Notes: generated by a model not told the origin, from the sequence alone. A DNA stretch of 64,000 bases from Rubrivivax sp. (GCA_022843905.1 JALHMT010000002.1:205317-269316); one strand, 5' to 3'. Positions 15,963 to 24,152 are shown, counted from the first letter of the stretch. Program-made: numbers and translations.

Positions 15963-17771
15963 ATGAACAAGCCCCAACCCATCGCTGCCCGCACCGTGGT
16001 CAGCGGCCCCACCAAGATGACGCCGTCCGAGGCCTTCGTCGAAACCATGGTCGCGCAGGGCGTGGACACCATGTTCGGCATCATGGGCTCGGCCTTCATG
16101 GACGCGATGGACATCTTCGCGCCCGCCGGCATCACGCTGATCCCGGTCGTGCACGAGCAGGGTGCCGGCCACATGGCCGACGGCTTCTCGCGCGCCAGCG
16201 GTCGCCACGGCGTGGTGATCGGCCAGAACGGCCCCGGCATCAGCAACTGCGTGACGGCCATCGCCGCGGCCTACTGGGCGCACAGCCCCGTGGTGCTGAT
16301 CACGCCCGAGACCGGCACCATGGGCCTCGGCCTGGGCGGCTTCCAGGAAGCCAACCAGCTGCCGATGTTCCAGGAGTTCACCAAGTACCAGGGCCACGTC
16401 AACAACAACAAGCGCATGGCCGAGTACACGGCGCGCTGCTTCGACCGCGCCCACAGCGAACTGGGCCCCACGCAGCTGAACATCCCGCGTGACCTGTTCT
16501 ACGGCGAGATCACCGTCGAGATCCCCAAGCCCATGCGCCTGGACCGCGGCCCCGGCGGCGAAGACAGCCTGAAGGCGGCGGCCGACCTCATCGCGCAGGC
16601 CAAGAACCCGGTGCTCATCAGCGGCGGCGGCGTGGTGATGGGCGAGGCCTGGAACGAGTGCATCGCGCTGGCCGAGCGGCTGGGCTGCCCGGTGGTCAAC
16701 AGCTACCAGCACAACGACAGCTTCCCGGCCAGCCACCCGCAGTGGTGCGGCCCGCTGGGCTACCAGGGCAGCAAGGCCGGCATGAAGCTGATCTCGCAGG
16801 CCGACGTGGTCATCGCGCTGGGCTCGCGCCTGGGGCCCTTCGGCACGTTGCCGCAGTACGGCATGGACTACTGGCCGAAGAGCGCCAAGATCGTGCAGAT
16901 CGACGCCGACCACAAGATGCTGGGCCTGGTGAAGAAGATCGACGTCGGCATCTGCGGCGACGCCAAGGCCGCGGCCAAGGCCCTGCTGGCGCTGCTGAAC
17001 GGCCGCACCCTGGCCTGCGACGCGACCAAGGCCGAGCGTGCCGCCAAGACCGCCGACGAGAAGGCGGCCTGGGAGAAGGAGCTCGGCGAGTGGACGCACG
17101 AGCGCGACGCCTACAGCCTGGACATGATCGAAGAGGCCAAGAAGGAAGGCGGAAACTGGCTGCACCCGCGACAGGTGCTGCGCGAGCTGGAAAAGGCCAT
17201 GCCCAAGGACGTCATGGTGTCCACCGACATCGGCAACATCAACAGCGTGGCGCACAGCTACCTGCGCTTCGAGCGCCCGCGCAGCTTCTTCGCGCCCATG
17301 AGCTTCGGCAACTGCGGCTACGCGCTGCCCACCATCATCGGTGCCAAGAAGGCCGCGCCCGAGCGCCCGGCCATCAGCTACGCCGGTGACGGCGCCTGGG
17401 GCATGAGCATGAGCGAGATCATGACCTGCGTGCGCCACGACATCCCCGTCACCAGCATCGTCTTCCACAACCGCCAGTGGGGCGCCGAGAAGAAGAACCA
17501 GGTCGACTTCTACAACCGCCGCTTCGTGGCGGGCGAGCTCGACAACCAGAGCTTCGCCGGCATCGCACGCGCGATGGGCGCCGAAGGCATCACCGTCGAC
17601 AAGCTCGAAGACGTGGGCCCGGCGCTGAAGAAGGCCATCGACATGCAGATGAACCAGCGCAAGACCTGCGTCATCGAGATCATGTGCACGCGCGAACTGG
17701 GCGACCCCTTCCGCCGCGACGCGCTGGCCAAGCCGATCCGCTTCCTGGACAAGTACAAGGACTACGTCTGA
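15963..17771 (+). CDS. xsc: Sulfoacetaldehyde acetyltransferase Xsc
   Basis: Thiamine-diphosphate enzyme converting sulfoacetaldehyde plus phosphate to acetyl phosphate plus sulfite, the desulfonation step of taurine, isethionate and other C2 sulfonates. 602 aa, typical for Xsc. The ThDP catalytic Glu is E65 in PVVHEQGAGHMADG; the cofactor motif begins AGDGAWG at 474 and ends at VFHNRQWGAEKKNQ. The sequence GFQEANQLPMFQEFTKYQGH is characteristic of Xsc rather than acetolactate synthase. The start has GGAG upstream and is divergent from an IclR regulator. The stop overlaps the likely pta start. Confidence 0.95.
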   Translation: MNKPQPIAARTVVSGPTKMTPSEAFVETMVAQGVDTMFGIMGSAFMDAMDIFAPAGITLIPVVHEQGAGHMADGFSRASGRHGVVIGQNGPGISNCVTAIAAAYWAHSPVVLITPETGTMGLGLGGFQEANQLPMFQEFTKYQGHVNNNKRMAEYTARCFDRAHSELGPTQLNIPRDLFYGEITVEIPKPMRLDRGPGGEDSLKAAADLIAQAKNPVLISGGGVVMGEAWNECIALAERLGCPVVNSYQHNDSFPASHPQWCGPLGYQGSKAGMKLISQADVVIALGSRLGPFGTLPQYGMDYWPKSAKIVQIDADHKMLGLVKKIDVGICGDAKAAAKALLALLNGRTLACDATKAERAAKTADEKAAWEKELGEWTHERDAYSLDMIEEAKKEGGNWLHPRQVLRELEKAMPKDVMVSTDIGNINSVAHSYLRFERPRSFFAPMSFGNCGYALPTIIGAKKAAPERPAISYAGDGAWGMSMSEIMTCVRHDIPVTSIVFHNRQWGAEKKNQVDFYNRRFVAGELDNQSFAGIARAMGAEGITVDKLEDVGPALKKAIDMQMNQRKTCVIEIMCTRELGDPFRRDALAKPIRFLDKYKDYV

Positions 17772-18727
17772 GCACGGGTCACGTCGAAGCGGCACCCACC
17801 CACGCCCGGCTGGCGGGCCTGGTGGAGCGCGCGCGCGCCGTGGCGCAGGGCGCAGCGGGAGGTGCACCGGTCATCGGGCTGGTCTACCCCTGCGACGCCC
17901 TGGCGATCGACGCGGCGGCGCGCATCGCGGGTGCCGGCATCGCGCGGCCGGTATTGATCGGGCCGCGCGACGCCATCCTGCGTGCCGCCGAGGCCGCGCA
18001 GGTCGACGTCTCGGCCTTCGAGATCGAAGCCACCGGCGACGCCGCACCCGAAGCCGCGGCACGCGCCACCGCGCTGGCGCGCGACGGCGTGCTGGGCGCG
18101 CTGATGAAGGGCTCGCTGCACACCGACGAACTGATGGCCGCGGTGGTGAACAAGGCCACCGGGCTGCGCGGCGACACGCGCATCAGCCACGCCTTCGTGT
18201 TCGACCTGCCGCGCTATCCCAAGCTGCTGGCGCTGGCCGACTGCGTGGTGAACATCGCGCCCGACCTGAAGACCAAGCGCGACATCCTGGGCAATGCCGT
18301 GCGCCTGCTGCAGTCGCTGGGGCTGCAGCAGCCTCACGTCGGCATCGTCGCCGCGGTAGAGACCGTCAACCCGGCCATCCCCGCCACGCTCGACGCGCAG
18401 GCGCTGGTGCAGATGGCCCGTGAAGGCCACTGGCCGGGCGCCGTCGTCGAAGGCCCGTTCGGCTTCGACAACGTGATCTCGGCCGAAGCAGCGCGCATCA
18501 AGAAGATGGACTCGCGCGTGGCCGGGGCCGCCGACCTGCTGCTGATGCCCGACCTCAACGCCGGCAACATGCTCTACAAGAGCTTCAACTACATCGGCGG
18601 CGGCGACTGCGCCGGCCTGGTGCTGGGTGCTCGCGTGCCCGTCGTGCTGACCTCGCGCGCCGACTCCCTGGCCTCGCGCGTGGCCTCGGTGGCGCTGGCC
18701 GTGCTGGCGTCGCGACCGCAAGCCTGA
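17768..18727 (+). CDS. pta: Phosphate acetyltransferase Pta (probable CTG start)
   Basis: Short-form phosphotransacetylase that converts the acetyl phosphate made by Xsc into acetyl-CoA. The conserved core is present: ALMKGSLHTDELMAAVVNK, ISHAFVFDLPRYPK, GPFGFDNVISAEAA, LMPDLNAGNMLYKSFNYIGG. No ATG or TTG exists at the N-terminus. A CTG at the CTGA overlap with the xsc stop has a strong AAGGA 6 nt upstream and gives 319 aa, whereas the first GTG (17822) would lose 18 residues and has no clear Shine-Dalgarno. I therefore favour the CTG start with translational coupling to xsc. Confidence 0.9.
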   Translation: MSTGHVEAAPTHARLAGLVERARAVAQGAAGGAPVIGLVYPCDALAIDAAARIAGAGIARPVLIGPRDAILRAAEAAQVDVSAFEIEATGDAAPEAAARATALARDGVLGALMKGSLHTDELMAAVVNKATGLRGDTRISHAFVFDLPRYPKLLALADCVVNIAPDLKTKRDILGNAVRLLQSLGLQQPHVGIVAAVETVNPAIPATLDAQALVQMAREGHWPGAVVEGPFGFDNVISAEAARIKKMDSRVAGAADLLLMPDLNAGNMLYKSFNYIGGGDCAGLVLGARVPVVLTSRADSLASRVASVALAVLASRPQA

Positions 18728-18737
18728 ACACGGCCCC

Positions 18738-18753
18738 CGCAGGGCGCCCTGCG
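18738..18753 (+). terminator. Hairpin after pta
   Basis: A perfect 16-bp palindrome (CGCAGGGC and its complement) begins 10 nt after the pta stop. No T tract follows, so it may be a stabilising 3' hairpin or a factor-dependent terminator rather than a classical intrinsic terminator. Confidence 0.45.
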
Positions 18754-18898
18754 CGTGCGCCGCAAGCCCTGCGCAAGACGTCACAGCAGGTGTCCCCCTA
18801 CAACTGCAGAAACGCGGCTTCTAGGGATGTCTGCCCCACCGGGCCGTCGATACATTGACCTCGCGGTCGTTGTGTCCGCGACTCGACAAGGGGATCCC

Positions 18899-19219
18899 AT
18901 GAAGGACGAAGAAGCACGTGGCTCGGCCAAGCTGATGGAGATGCTGGGTGCCGACAAGGCCCAGCTCTCCGAGGCGACGATGGCCAAGGCCTTCGGCGTC
19001 ACGGCCGATCAATTCATCATCGACCGCTGGTGGATCAAGGGCCAGCCGCGGCCCGACATCTTCTGGGCCACGCTGCGCATCAAGCCCGAACTGGTGGGCA
19101 GCCTGGCCGGCCAGTTCATCAAGAACGGACTGGTCGTCGAAGGCTTTCCGCTGGGCAAGCCCGGCATCGTCGACATGGCCGGGCTGAACGTCAGCAACCT
19201 GCCCGCGGCGATCCGCTGA
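18899..19219 (+). CDS. Unrecognised 106-aa protein paired with a radical SAM gene
   Basis: I do not recognise this family. The 106-aa product has no Cys and no His. It has a charged, leader-like N-terminal third (MKDEEARG..., several Lys/Glu/Met) followed by an aromatic stretch around residues 48-57 (FIIDRWWIKG and PDIFW) and a hydrophobic Gly-rich C-terminus ending AAIR. AAGGGG lies 5 nt before the ATG. The radical SAM gene starts 10 bp downstream on the same strand, so the two form an operon. It could be a substrate, a precursor or a partner subunit of the radical SAM enzyme. Confidence 0.8.
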   Translation: MKDEEARGSAKLMEMLGADKAQLSEATMAKAFGVTADQFIIDRWWIKGQPRPDIFWATLRIKPELVGSLAGQFIKNGLVVEGFPLGKPGIVDMAGLNVSNLPAAIR

Positions 19220-19229
19220 CGAGGCCACG

Positions 19230-20243
19230 ATGGGCCCGACCGGCGACCTGCTGCGCGTGCTGCAGCTTCATGTGTCCAGGCGCTGCAACCTGGCGTGTGC
19301 CCATTGTTATTCCAGCTCCGGCCCCGACCACGTCGACGAACTGCCCGTGCCGCTGTGGCTGGGCGTGATCGACGACGCGGCGGCGGCCGGCTACAACGTG
19401 GTGGGCTTTTCCGGCGGCGAGCCGCTGATGTTCAAGCCGCTGCGCAAGCTGCTGCTGCACGCGCGCAGCCGCGGCCTGCTGACCACCGTCACCACCAACG
19501 GCATGATGCTCGATGCGCGCCGCATCGCGGCCCTGCAGGGCGCCGCCGGCCTGGTGGCCATCAGCCTGGACGGCACGCCCGAGTCGCACGACCGCATGCG
19601 CGGCCACCCGCGCGCCTTCGCCACCATGGCGCGGCGGCTGCCGGCCTTGCGCGACGCCGGCATTCCTTTCGGCTTCATCTTCACGCTCACGCAGTTCAAC
19701 CTGCATGAACTGGTGTGGGTGGCCGAGTTCGCCTTGGCGCAAGGTGCTGCACTGCTGCAGGTCCACCCGCTGGAAGCCGTGGGCCGTGCGCGCCGCACGC
19801 TCGACGGCGCCGTGCCCGACGAGACCGAGTTGTCCTACGCCGTGCTGGCCGTGGCCCGGCTGAAGGAACTGGTGGGTGACGGCCTGGCCGTGCAACTCGA
19901 CGTGGCCGGGCGCGACGCGATGGCGGCAGCACCCGAGCGCGTCTTCGCACAACCGGACTGGCCCGCCGCCGAACGACCTTTGGCCGAGTTGCTCTCGCCG
20001 CTGATCGTCGAGCCCGATGGCACCGTGGTGCCCGTCGAATACGCCTTCGGCCGGCACTGGGCGCTGGGCAACCTGCGCGATGCAGCGCTGCCCGAACTGG
20101 CGGCGCGCTGGCGGCAAGACCGCATGGCCGGTTTCCACGCGCTGTGTCGCGAGGTCCAAGGCCGGGCCACGGCACCCGAGCAGCCCGCCGTGATCAACTG
20201 GTACGGTCGCCTGGCGCAGGCGTCGGCACGGGCCTCTGCCTAG
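19230..20243 (+). CDS. Radical SAM protein lacking the usual SPASM cysteine
   Basis: 337-aa radical SAM enzyme. The [4Fe-4S]/SAM motif is C19-x3-C23-x2-C26 (RRCNLACAHCY), followed by a GGEP motif in VVGFSGGEPLM, and ISLDGTPESHDRMRG typical of the peptide-modifying/PqqE-like branch. In the C-terminal region the sequence reads PDGTVVPVEYAFGRHWALGNL, the shape of a SPASM/twitch motif but with Val where the first auxiliary-cluster Cys is expected; only one other Cys is visible late in the protein. It is co-transcribed with the preceding 106-aa gene. Substrate unknown; a peptide or protein partner is plausible. Confidence 0.85.
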   Translation: MGPTGDLLRVLQLHVSRRCNLACAHCYSSSGPDHVDELPVPLWLGVIDDAAAAGYNVVGFSGGEPLMFKPLRKLLLHARSRGLLTTVTTNGMMLDARRIAALQGAAGLVAISLDGTPESHDRMRGHPRAFATMARRLPALRDAGIPFGFIFTLTQFNLHELVWVAEFALAQGAALLQVHPLEAVGRARRTLDGAVPDETELSYAVLAVARLKELVGDGLAVQLDVAGRDAMAAAPERVFAQPDWPAAERPLAELLSPLIVEPDGTVVPVEYAFGRHWALGNLRDAALPELAARWRQDRMAGFHALCREVQGRATAPEQPAVINWYGRLAQASARASA

Positions 20244-20281
20244 CCCGGCGCTGTCCCCTTAGCACCGGCCTGTGCGCGGCG

Positions 20282-20319
20282 CAAGCAAAGCCGGGGTCCC
20301 GCGGCCCGGCCTTTGCTTG
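20282..20319. terminator. Long hairpin after the radical SAM gene
   Basis: The arms CAAGCAAAGCCGGG and CCCGGCCTTTGCTTG pair over 14 bp with one bulged base and a 9-nt loop. It starts 38 nt after the radical SAM stop and about 60 nt before the next gene. No T tract follows on either strand, so termination, attenuation or mRNA end protection are all possible. Confidence 0.5.
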
Positions 20320-20377
20320 ACGTCCCGGCGGACGGAATGCAGTGTCCGGCTCCTGTCATCACACCAGAAGCCGCCTC

Positions 20378-21016
20378 ATGAACGTCCCCCGACTGCTGGA
20401 TGAAGTGCGGCGACGTGTGCCGCTGGACGCCGCCTTCGGCACGCGCTGCAAGCTCGAGACGCTGGTCTCCTTGCCCGATCGTGTGCATCGCGTGGCGATC
20501 GCGGCACGCATCGACGCGCACGGCCGTCGTCGCGAGCAGTTCTGGTGCGACGACGTGCGGCTGGAAGAGGCCGTGCTGCTGCGGCTGACCTGCGCCGAGG
20601 GCGAGTGTCCGCATGCGCAGCAGGTGCGCGCGCAGTGGGCGGCCTTCCACCGGCAAGGCGGGGCGGTCACGCGGCCCGTGCCGCCCCGGGTGCAGCCGCT
20701 GATGGCCGAAGTGACGCTCACCGTGGCAGGGCAGCGCTTCTCCGCCCGGCCCGCGCGATTTCCCTGCTTCACGCCCTGCCCGCATGGCGCGCACCCGCCG
20801 ATGACGATCGAGAAGGTCGGTTTCGATCTCTTCGACGAGGCGGCCTGCGTGGGCGGCGGCGTCTTCAGGCAGGACGGCGTGAAGCGTCCGCGCTTCGCCA
20901 CGCTGCAGCAGGCCGAGGCCCACCTGCTGGCGCGGCGGCTGGAAACGCTGGTGGTGCTGGACGTGGCGCAGGCTGCGGCGCGCGGCAAGGCCCCGCCGTC
21001 GGTCGGCGACGGCTGA
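20378..21016 (+). CDS. Unrecognised 212-aa Cys-containing protein
   Basis: I do not recognise this family. The 212-aa product begins MNVPRLLDEVRRRVPL and has no signal peptide or membrane segment. It carries several cysteines in suggestive clusters: C57 in EQFWCDD, LTCAEGECPHAQQ, and RFPCFTPCPHGAHP, which could bind a metal or an Fe-S cluster. The C-terminal part (MTIEKVGFDLFDEAACVGGG) is mixed alpha/beta in character. It follows the radical SAM gene by 134 bp on the same strand, separated by a strong hairpin, so it may or may not belong to that cassette. Confidence 0.7.
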   Translation: MNVPRLLDEVRRRVPLDAAFGTRCKLETLVSLPDRVHRVAIAARIDAHGRRREQFWCDDVRLEEAVLLRLTCAEGECPHAQQVRAQWAAFHRQGGAVTRPVPPRVQPLMAEVTLTVAGQRFSARPARFPCFTPCPHGAHPPMTIEKVGFDLFDEAACVGGGVFRQDGVKRPRFATLQQAEAHLLARRLETLVVLDVAQAAARGKAPPSVGDG

Positions 21017-21052
21017 CCGCAGCGGCCGATCCCGGCCGAGGGCAAGGCGCTT

Positions 21053-21355
21053 CTAGCGAAGTCGGCCGCCCGCGGCCGGCGGCCAGTTCTTCAGATCACC
21101 GGCCAGCATCAGGCCGCGGGATCGAAGCGCGTCTTCGATCTCCCTGAGCGAGCGGCGACCGAGATACGGTGCGCGCAGCAGTTCGGCCCCGGTCAGGCGA
21201 AGCAGGTCTGCAAGCACATGGATGCCGAGCGCTCGAAGGCCATTGGCAGTTCTCACCGGGAGATCCATCGCATCGATCGGCTGTTCCAGGATCGGATCGG
21301 GTGGGGGTGGTGGGGGGTCGACGCGGTTCTCGTCGACAGCGACCAGGCAACGCAT
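21053..21355 (-). CDS. Stand-alone RNA polymerase alpha C-terminal-domain-like protein
   Basis: 100-aa protein consisting of a short proline-rich tail (six consecutive Pro at 14-19) and one complete alpha-CTD helix-hairpin-helix domain. Residues 21-93 align without gaps to the end of RpoA: PIDAMDLPVRTANGLRALGI, APYLGRRSLREIEDALRSRG and LKNWPPA. Key DNA-contact positions are kept: R35 (RpoA R265 in E. coli numbering), N38 (N268), G66 (G296), S69 (S299), E72 (E302); C269 is Gly and K271 and K298 are Arg. It lacks the alpha N-terminal assembly domain. It may bind UP elements or activators as a free domain. It converges with the 212-aa gene. Confidence 0.85.
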   Translation of the reverse strand: MRCLVAVDENRVDPPPPPPDPILEQPIDAMDLPVRTANGLRALGIHVLADLLRLTGAELLRAPYLGRRSLREIEDALRSRGLMLAGDLKNWPPAAGGRLR

Positions 21356-21516
21356 CGAGCCGTCCGTCTCGATGTGCGATCGACGGTGATGACGATTCCA
21401 GCGGTGGCGCGCCGCGTCAAGGGTTGTCGTCGCCGTGCGGCAACAGCGGCTCTTGACGTCGAGATGGCGAGGGGCCAGACGTCATCGGGCGGTGTCGGAC
21501 GGCGCCCGCAGTGCAC

Positions 21517-21921
21517 TCAACGGCGCCCGCAGGTGCCCCCCACCGACATCGTGCCGTCCTTGCACTCGGTGAGGATGCCGTCGTCGGACTGGCGCGGGGG
21601 GCTCTTCGGCGTCGCGCGCGCGGGACCCGGCGCAGTGGCCGCCGAGGCCTCGGCGGTCTTCAGGTAGACGATCTTCTTCGCGCCCTGGCCGCAGCTGCCC
21701 ACCACCTTGCCGGGCGTTGTCTCGGCCACGTCCAGCGTCCTGAGGCTGAAGCCCGTGACGCCCGAGGCGCGGATGCGAGTCTCGATCTGTGCCGAAAGCG
21801 AGTCGCAGGTGACCTGGGCCTGGGCGGGCGCGATGGCGCAGGCGGCGCTGCCCAGCAGCACGAGGGCAGCGCCCCGGCGGCGCGCGCCGGTTCCGTGCGG
21901 GCTGCGATGCATCGGCTTCAC
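21517..21921 (-). CDS. DUF1161 periplasmic protein
   Basis: Small exported protein (134 aa) of the DUF1161 family, function unknown. A signal peptide is visible (hydrophobic AALVLLGSAACAIA, cleavage near AQAQ). The mature part has the family pattern: a CDSL...IETRIRASGVTGFSL helix, then GKVVGSCGQGAKKIVYLK with two Cys that likely pair. A low-complexity linker and a second Cys pair (LTECKDG, GGTCGRR) form the tail. The start is given as GTG, overlapping the preceding stop as GTGA; an ATG three codons later is the alternative. Confidence 0.85.
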   Translation of the reverse strand: MKPMHRSPHGTGARRRGAALVLLGSAACAIAPAQAQVTCDSLSAQIETRIRASGVTGFSLRTLDVAETTPGKVVGSCGQGAKKIVYLKTAEASAATAPGPARATPKSPPRQSDDGILTECKDGTMSVGGTCGRR

Positions 21922-22523
21922 AGGTCGGCAGCGTAGCGCCGCACCATCTCTTGTTGTGTCTCGGGCGCGATCTCGAGCCCGGCTTGGTCAGCGATCATCT
22001 GGCCGATCGTCGGCATCACGGCGCGGTCGACCTGCGACGAGGCTTCCCACAGGCGCGAGCGCATGAAGGCCTTGGCGCAGTGCAGGTAGGCGGCGCTGAC
22101 CTGCACCCGCACCACCAGCTTCGGCGCGCGCCGCTCGGTGCTGCAGGCGGCGATGTCGGCTGGCGCCGTGGAGAGCGTCGCCCGGCCGTTCACGCGCAGC
22201 GTCTCGTCGAAGCCGGGGATCAGGAAGAGCAGGCCGGCCCGGCCCGTGGCCACGATGTTCTCGAGGCTGTCGAGGCGGTTGTTGCCCGGCGCGTCGGGCA
22301 GCAGCAGGTCGCCTTCGGGCGTGACCTTCACGAAGCCGGGCTCGCCGCCGCGCGGCGAGGCATCGAGATCGTGCTGCGCGTTGCCGGTGGACAGCACGAC
22401 GAAGGGCGACAGCGAGATGAAGCGGCGGCAGTGCGTGTCGAGCGCCGCGATCTGCTTGACCACGGCGCGTTCCTTGGCCGGGTCGTAAAGCCCGCGCAGG
22501 GCTTCGAGGGTGTCGATCTTCAT
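21918..22523 (-). CDS. Pyridoxamine-phosphate-oxidase-like FMN-binding protein
   Basis: 201-aa split-barrel flavin-binding protein related to pyridoxamine 5'-phosphate oxidase, of the MSMEG_1061-like subgroup. Recognisable parts are FISLSPFVVLSTGNAQHDLDASPRGGEPGFV, the NNRLDSLENIV segment and GLLFLIPGFDETLRVNGRA. The family covers oxidoreductases of uncertain substrate. It is downstream of the MscS-type channel (75 bp gap) and translationally coupled to the DUF1161 gene. No export signal. Confidence 0.85.
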   Translation of the reverse strand: MKIDTLEALRGLYDPAKERAVVKQIAALDTHCRRFISLSPFVVLSTGNAQHDLDASPRGGEPGFVKVTPEGDLLLPDAPGNNRLDSLENIVATGRAGLLFLIPGFDETLRVNGRATLSTAPADIAACSTERRAPKLVVRVQVSAAYLHCAKAFMRSRLWEASSQVDRAVMPTIGQMIADQAGLEIAPETQQEMVRRYAADL

Positions 22524-22598
22524 GGCTGGCCGGTGAGGTGATGGGTGGGGCGGACCGGCCGGATGCTACGCCGGACGCGCCGGTGCACGGCGCAGCCT

Positions 22599-24152
22599 TC
22601 AGCGCCCCATGAAGCCGCGCATCCTGTCGACGATGGTCGACGTCAGGGTCATGCGGCGTCGCACGCCGGTGTCGGTCTCCGGGGTGCGGGCCGCCGCGGC
22701 GTCCTGCCGCTGGTGTTCGGCCACGACACGGGCCAGCGCCTCGGCCAGCGGCGGGCGGCTCTGCAGCAGGCCGGAGATCGCCGTGTGCGGCACCTCGTAG
22801 AGCACGGCAGGGCACAGCGTGCGCACGGTGGCCGTGCGGGCGGCGCCGGTCAGCAGCGACATCTCGCCGAACACCGCACCCGGGCCCATCACGTTCAGGC
22901 GCGGGGCGCCGGCCCCGCCGTCGGTGGCAGCAGGGGACTGCACGCCGGCCGGGCCCAGCACCTCCACCACCCCGGCCACGACGATGAACATCGAACTGCC
23001 GGGCTCGCCGCTGCGCACCACCTCGGTCCCCTGGCCGGCGCGCCGCACGATCAGCGTGGCGGCCAGCGTGGCACGTTCGGTCGAGGTCAGCATGGCGAAC
23101 AGCGGCACGCGTTCCAGCAGCATCGACTGGTCTTCCAGGCGCTCGGCGTCGAAGCGCCGCTGCGGCGGGCCGGCGACGTCGCGCAGCGCGCCCTCGGGGC
23201 CCGGCGCCGGGCGCAGTCCGGCCCAGCGCAGGTGTTTCTGCACATTGCTCAGCAGGGCATGCCGTGCCGGCCCCTTGGGCTTGCGGCGCGGGTCGATGAG
23301 GTAGACGATCTTGTAGGCCACGCCGCCACCGTCGAGCCGGCACATGCGGCACTTGGACGGCTGCGAGCCGCTGGTGGCGCCGGTGGCCCAGGTCTCCACC
23401 ATCGCGGCGTGCAGCACGGGCTCGCTGACCGTCGGGTCGACGTCCCACTCGAGCACGATCTCGAGTTCGAGCTCGCTCACCGGCGACGGGAAGGACAGGT
23501 TCTCGACCGTGGCGGCCGACACCGCGCTGTTGGGCACCACGACGAGGTTGTCCTCGGGCGTCAGCAGCCGTGTGCTGCGCCAGTTGATCTCGCGCACCGT
23601 GCCGACCACCGGCTCGCGGTGGCCGCGCAGCCGCAGCACGATGAAGTCGTCGAGGTGGAAGGGCTGCTCGACGTTGAGCGCGATGCCCGAGAAGAAGTCG
23701 GCCAGCACGTTGCGCAGCGCCAGGCCGAACACGATGCCCAGCACACCGGTGGTGGCCAGCACGGCCGACAGCGCCACGCCCCAGACCTGGTTGAGCATCA
23801 GCGCGATGCCCAGCACCAGCAGCACGACGGCCACCAGCTGGCGCAGCAGGCCCGGCACGCGCACGCTGGCGTAGCGCGGCAGCACGCGGCCCCACAGGGC
23901 GATGTTGACGAAGCGGATGAGCAGCAGCGTGGCGGCCAGCCAGGCCGCGCTGGCCAGGGCCAGCTGCACGGCCTGGCCCACCGGAGCCGAGGCGCGGGCG
24001 CCGAACGCGGCGGGTGCGGCCTCCTGCAGCAGCAGCACCGCGACCAGGGCCAGCGCCGGAGACACGAGGGCCGACCAGGGCAGGGCGGCGACGGCGGGGG
24101 CGGGGCGGGGTGCGAGGGTGGTCATGCCGGGGGGCGAAGGGCGGGCGATCAT
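22599..24152 (-). CDS. MscS-type channel fused to a cyclic-nucleotide-binding domain
   Basis: 517-aa inner-membrane protein. Hydrophobic segments lie around residues 25-45, 62-85 and 100-150, the last being the Gly/Ala-rich pore helix (ALSAVLATTGVLGIVFGLAL). An MscS beta domain follows (EQPFHLDDFIVL, GTVREINWRSTRLLT, VVPNSAVSAATVEN). The C-terminal third is a CAP-type cyclic-nucleotide domain with a phosphate-binding cassette FGEMSLLTGAARTATV, Glu and Arg retained. This matches the bacterial cyclic-nucleotide-gated (bCNG) branch of MscS channels, where the nucleotide rather than tension may gate. The start could also be the Met 9 residues later. Confidence 0.9.
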   Translation of the reverse strand: MIARPSPPGMTTLAPRPAPAVAALPWSALVSPALALVAVLLLQEAAPAAFGARASAPVGQAVQLALASAAWLAATLLLIRFVNIALWGRVLPRYASVRVPGLLRQLVAVVLLVLGIALMLNQVWGVALSAVLATTGVLGIVFGLALRNVLADFFSGIALNVEQPFHLDDFIVLRLRGHREPVVGTVREINWRSTRLLTPEDNLVVVPNSAVSAATVENLSFPSPVSELELEIVLEWDVDPTVSEPVLHAAMVETWATGATSGSQPSKCRMCRLDGGGVAYKIVYLIDPRRKPKGPARHALLSNVQKHLRWAGLRPAPGPEGALRDVAGPPQRRFDAERLEDQSMLLERVPLFAMLTSTERATLAATLIVRRAGQGTEVVRSGEPGSSMFIVVAGVVEVLGPAGVQSPAATDGGAGAPRLNVMGPGAVFGEMSLLTGAARTATVRTLCPAVLYEVPHTAISGLLQSRPPLAEALARVVAEHQRQDAAAARTPETDTGVRRRMTLTSTIVDRMRGFMGR

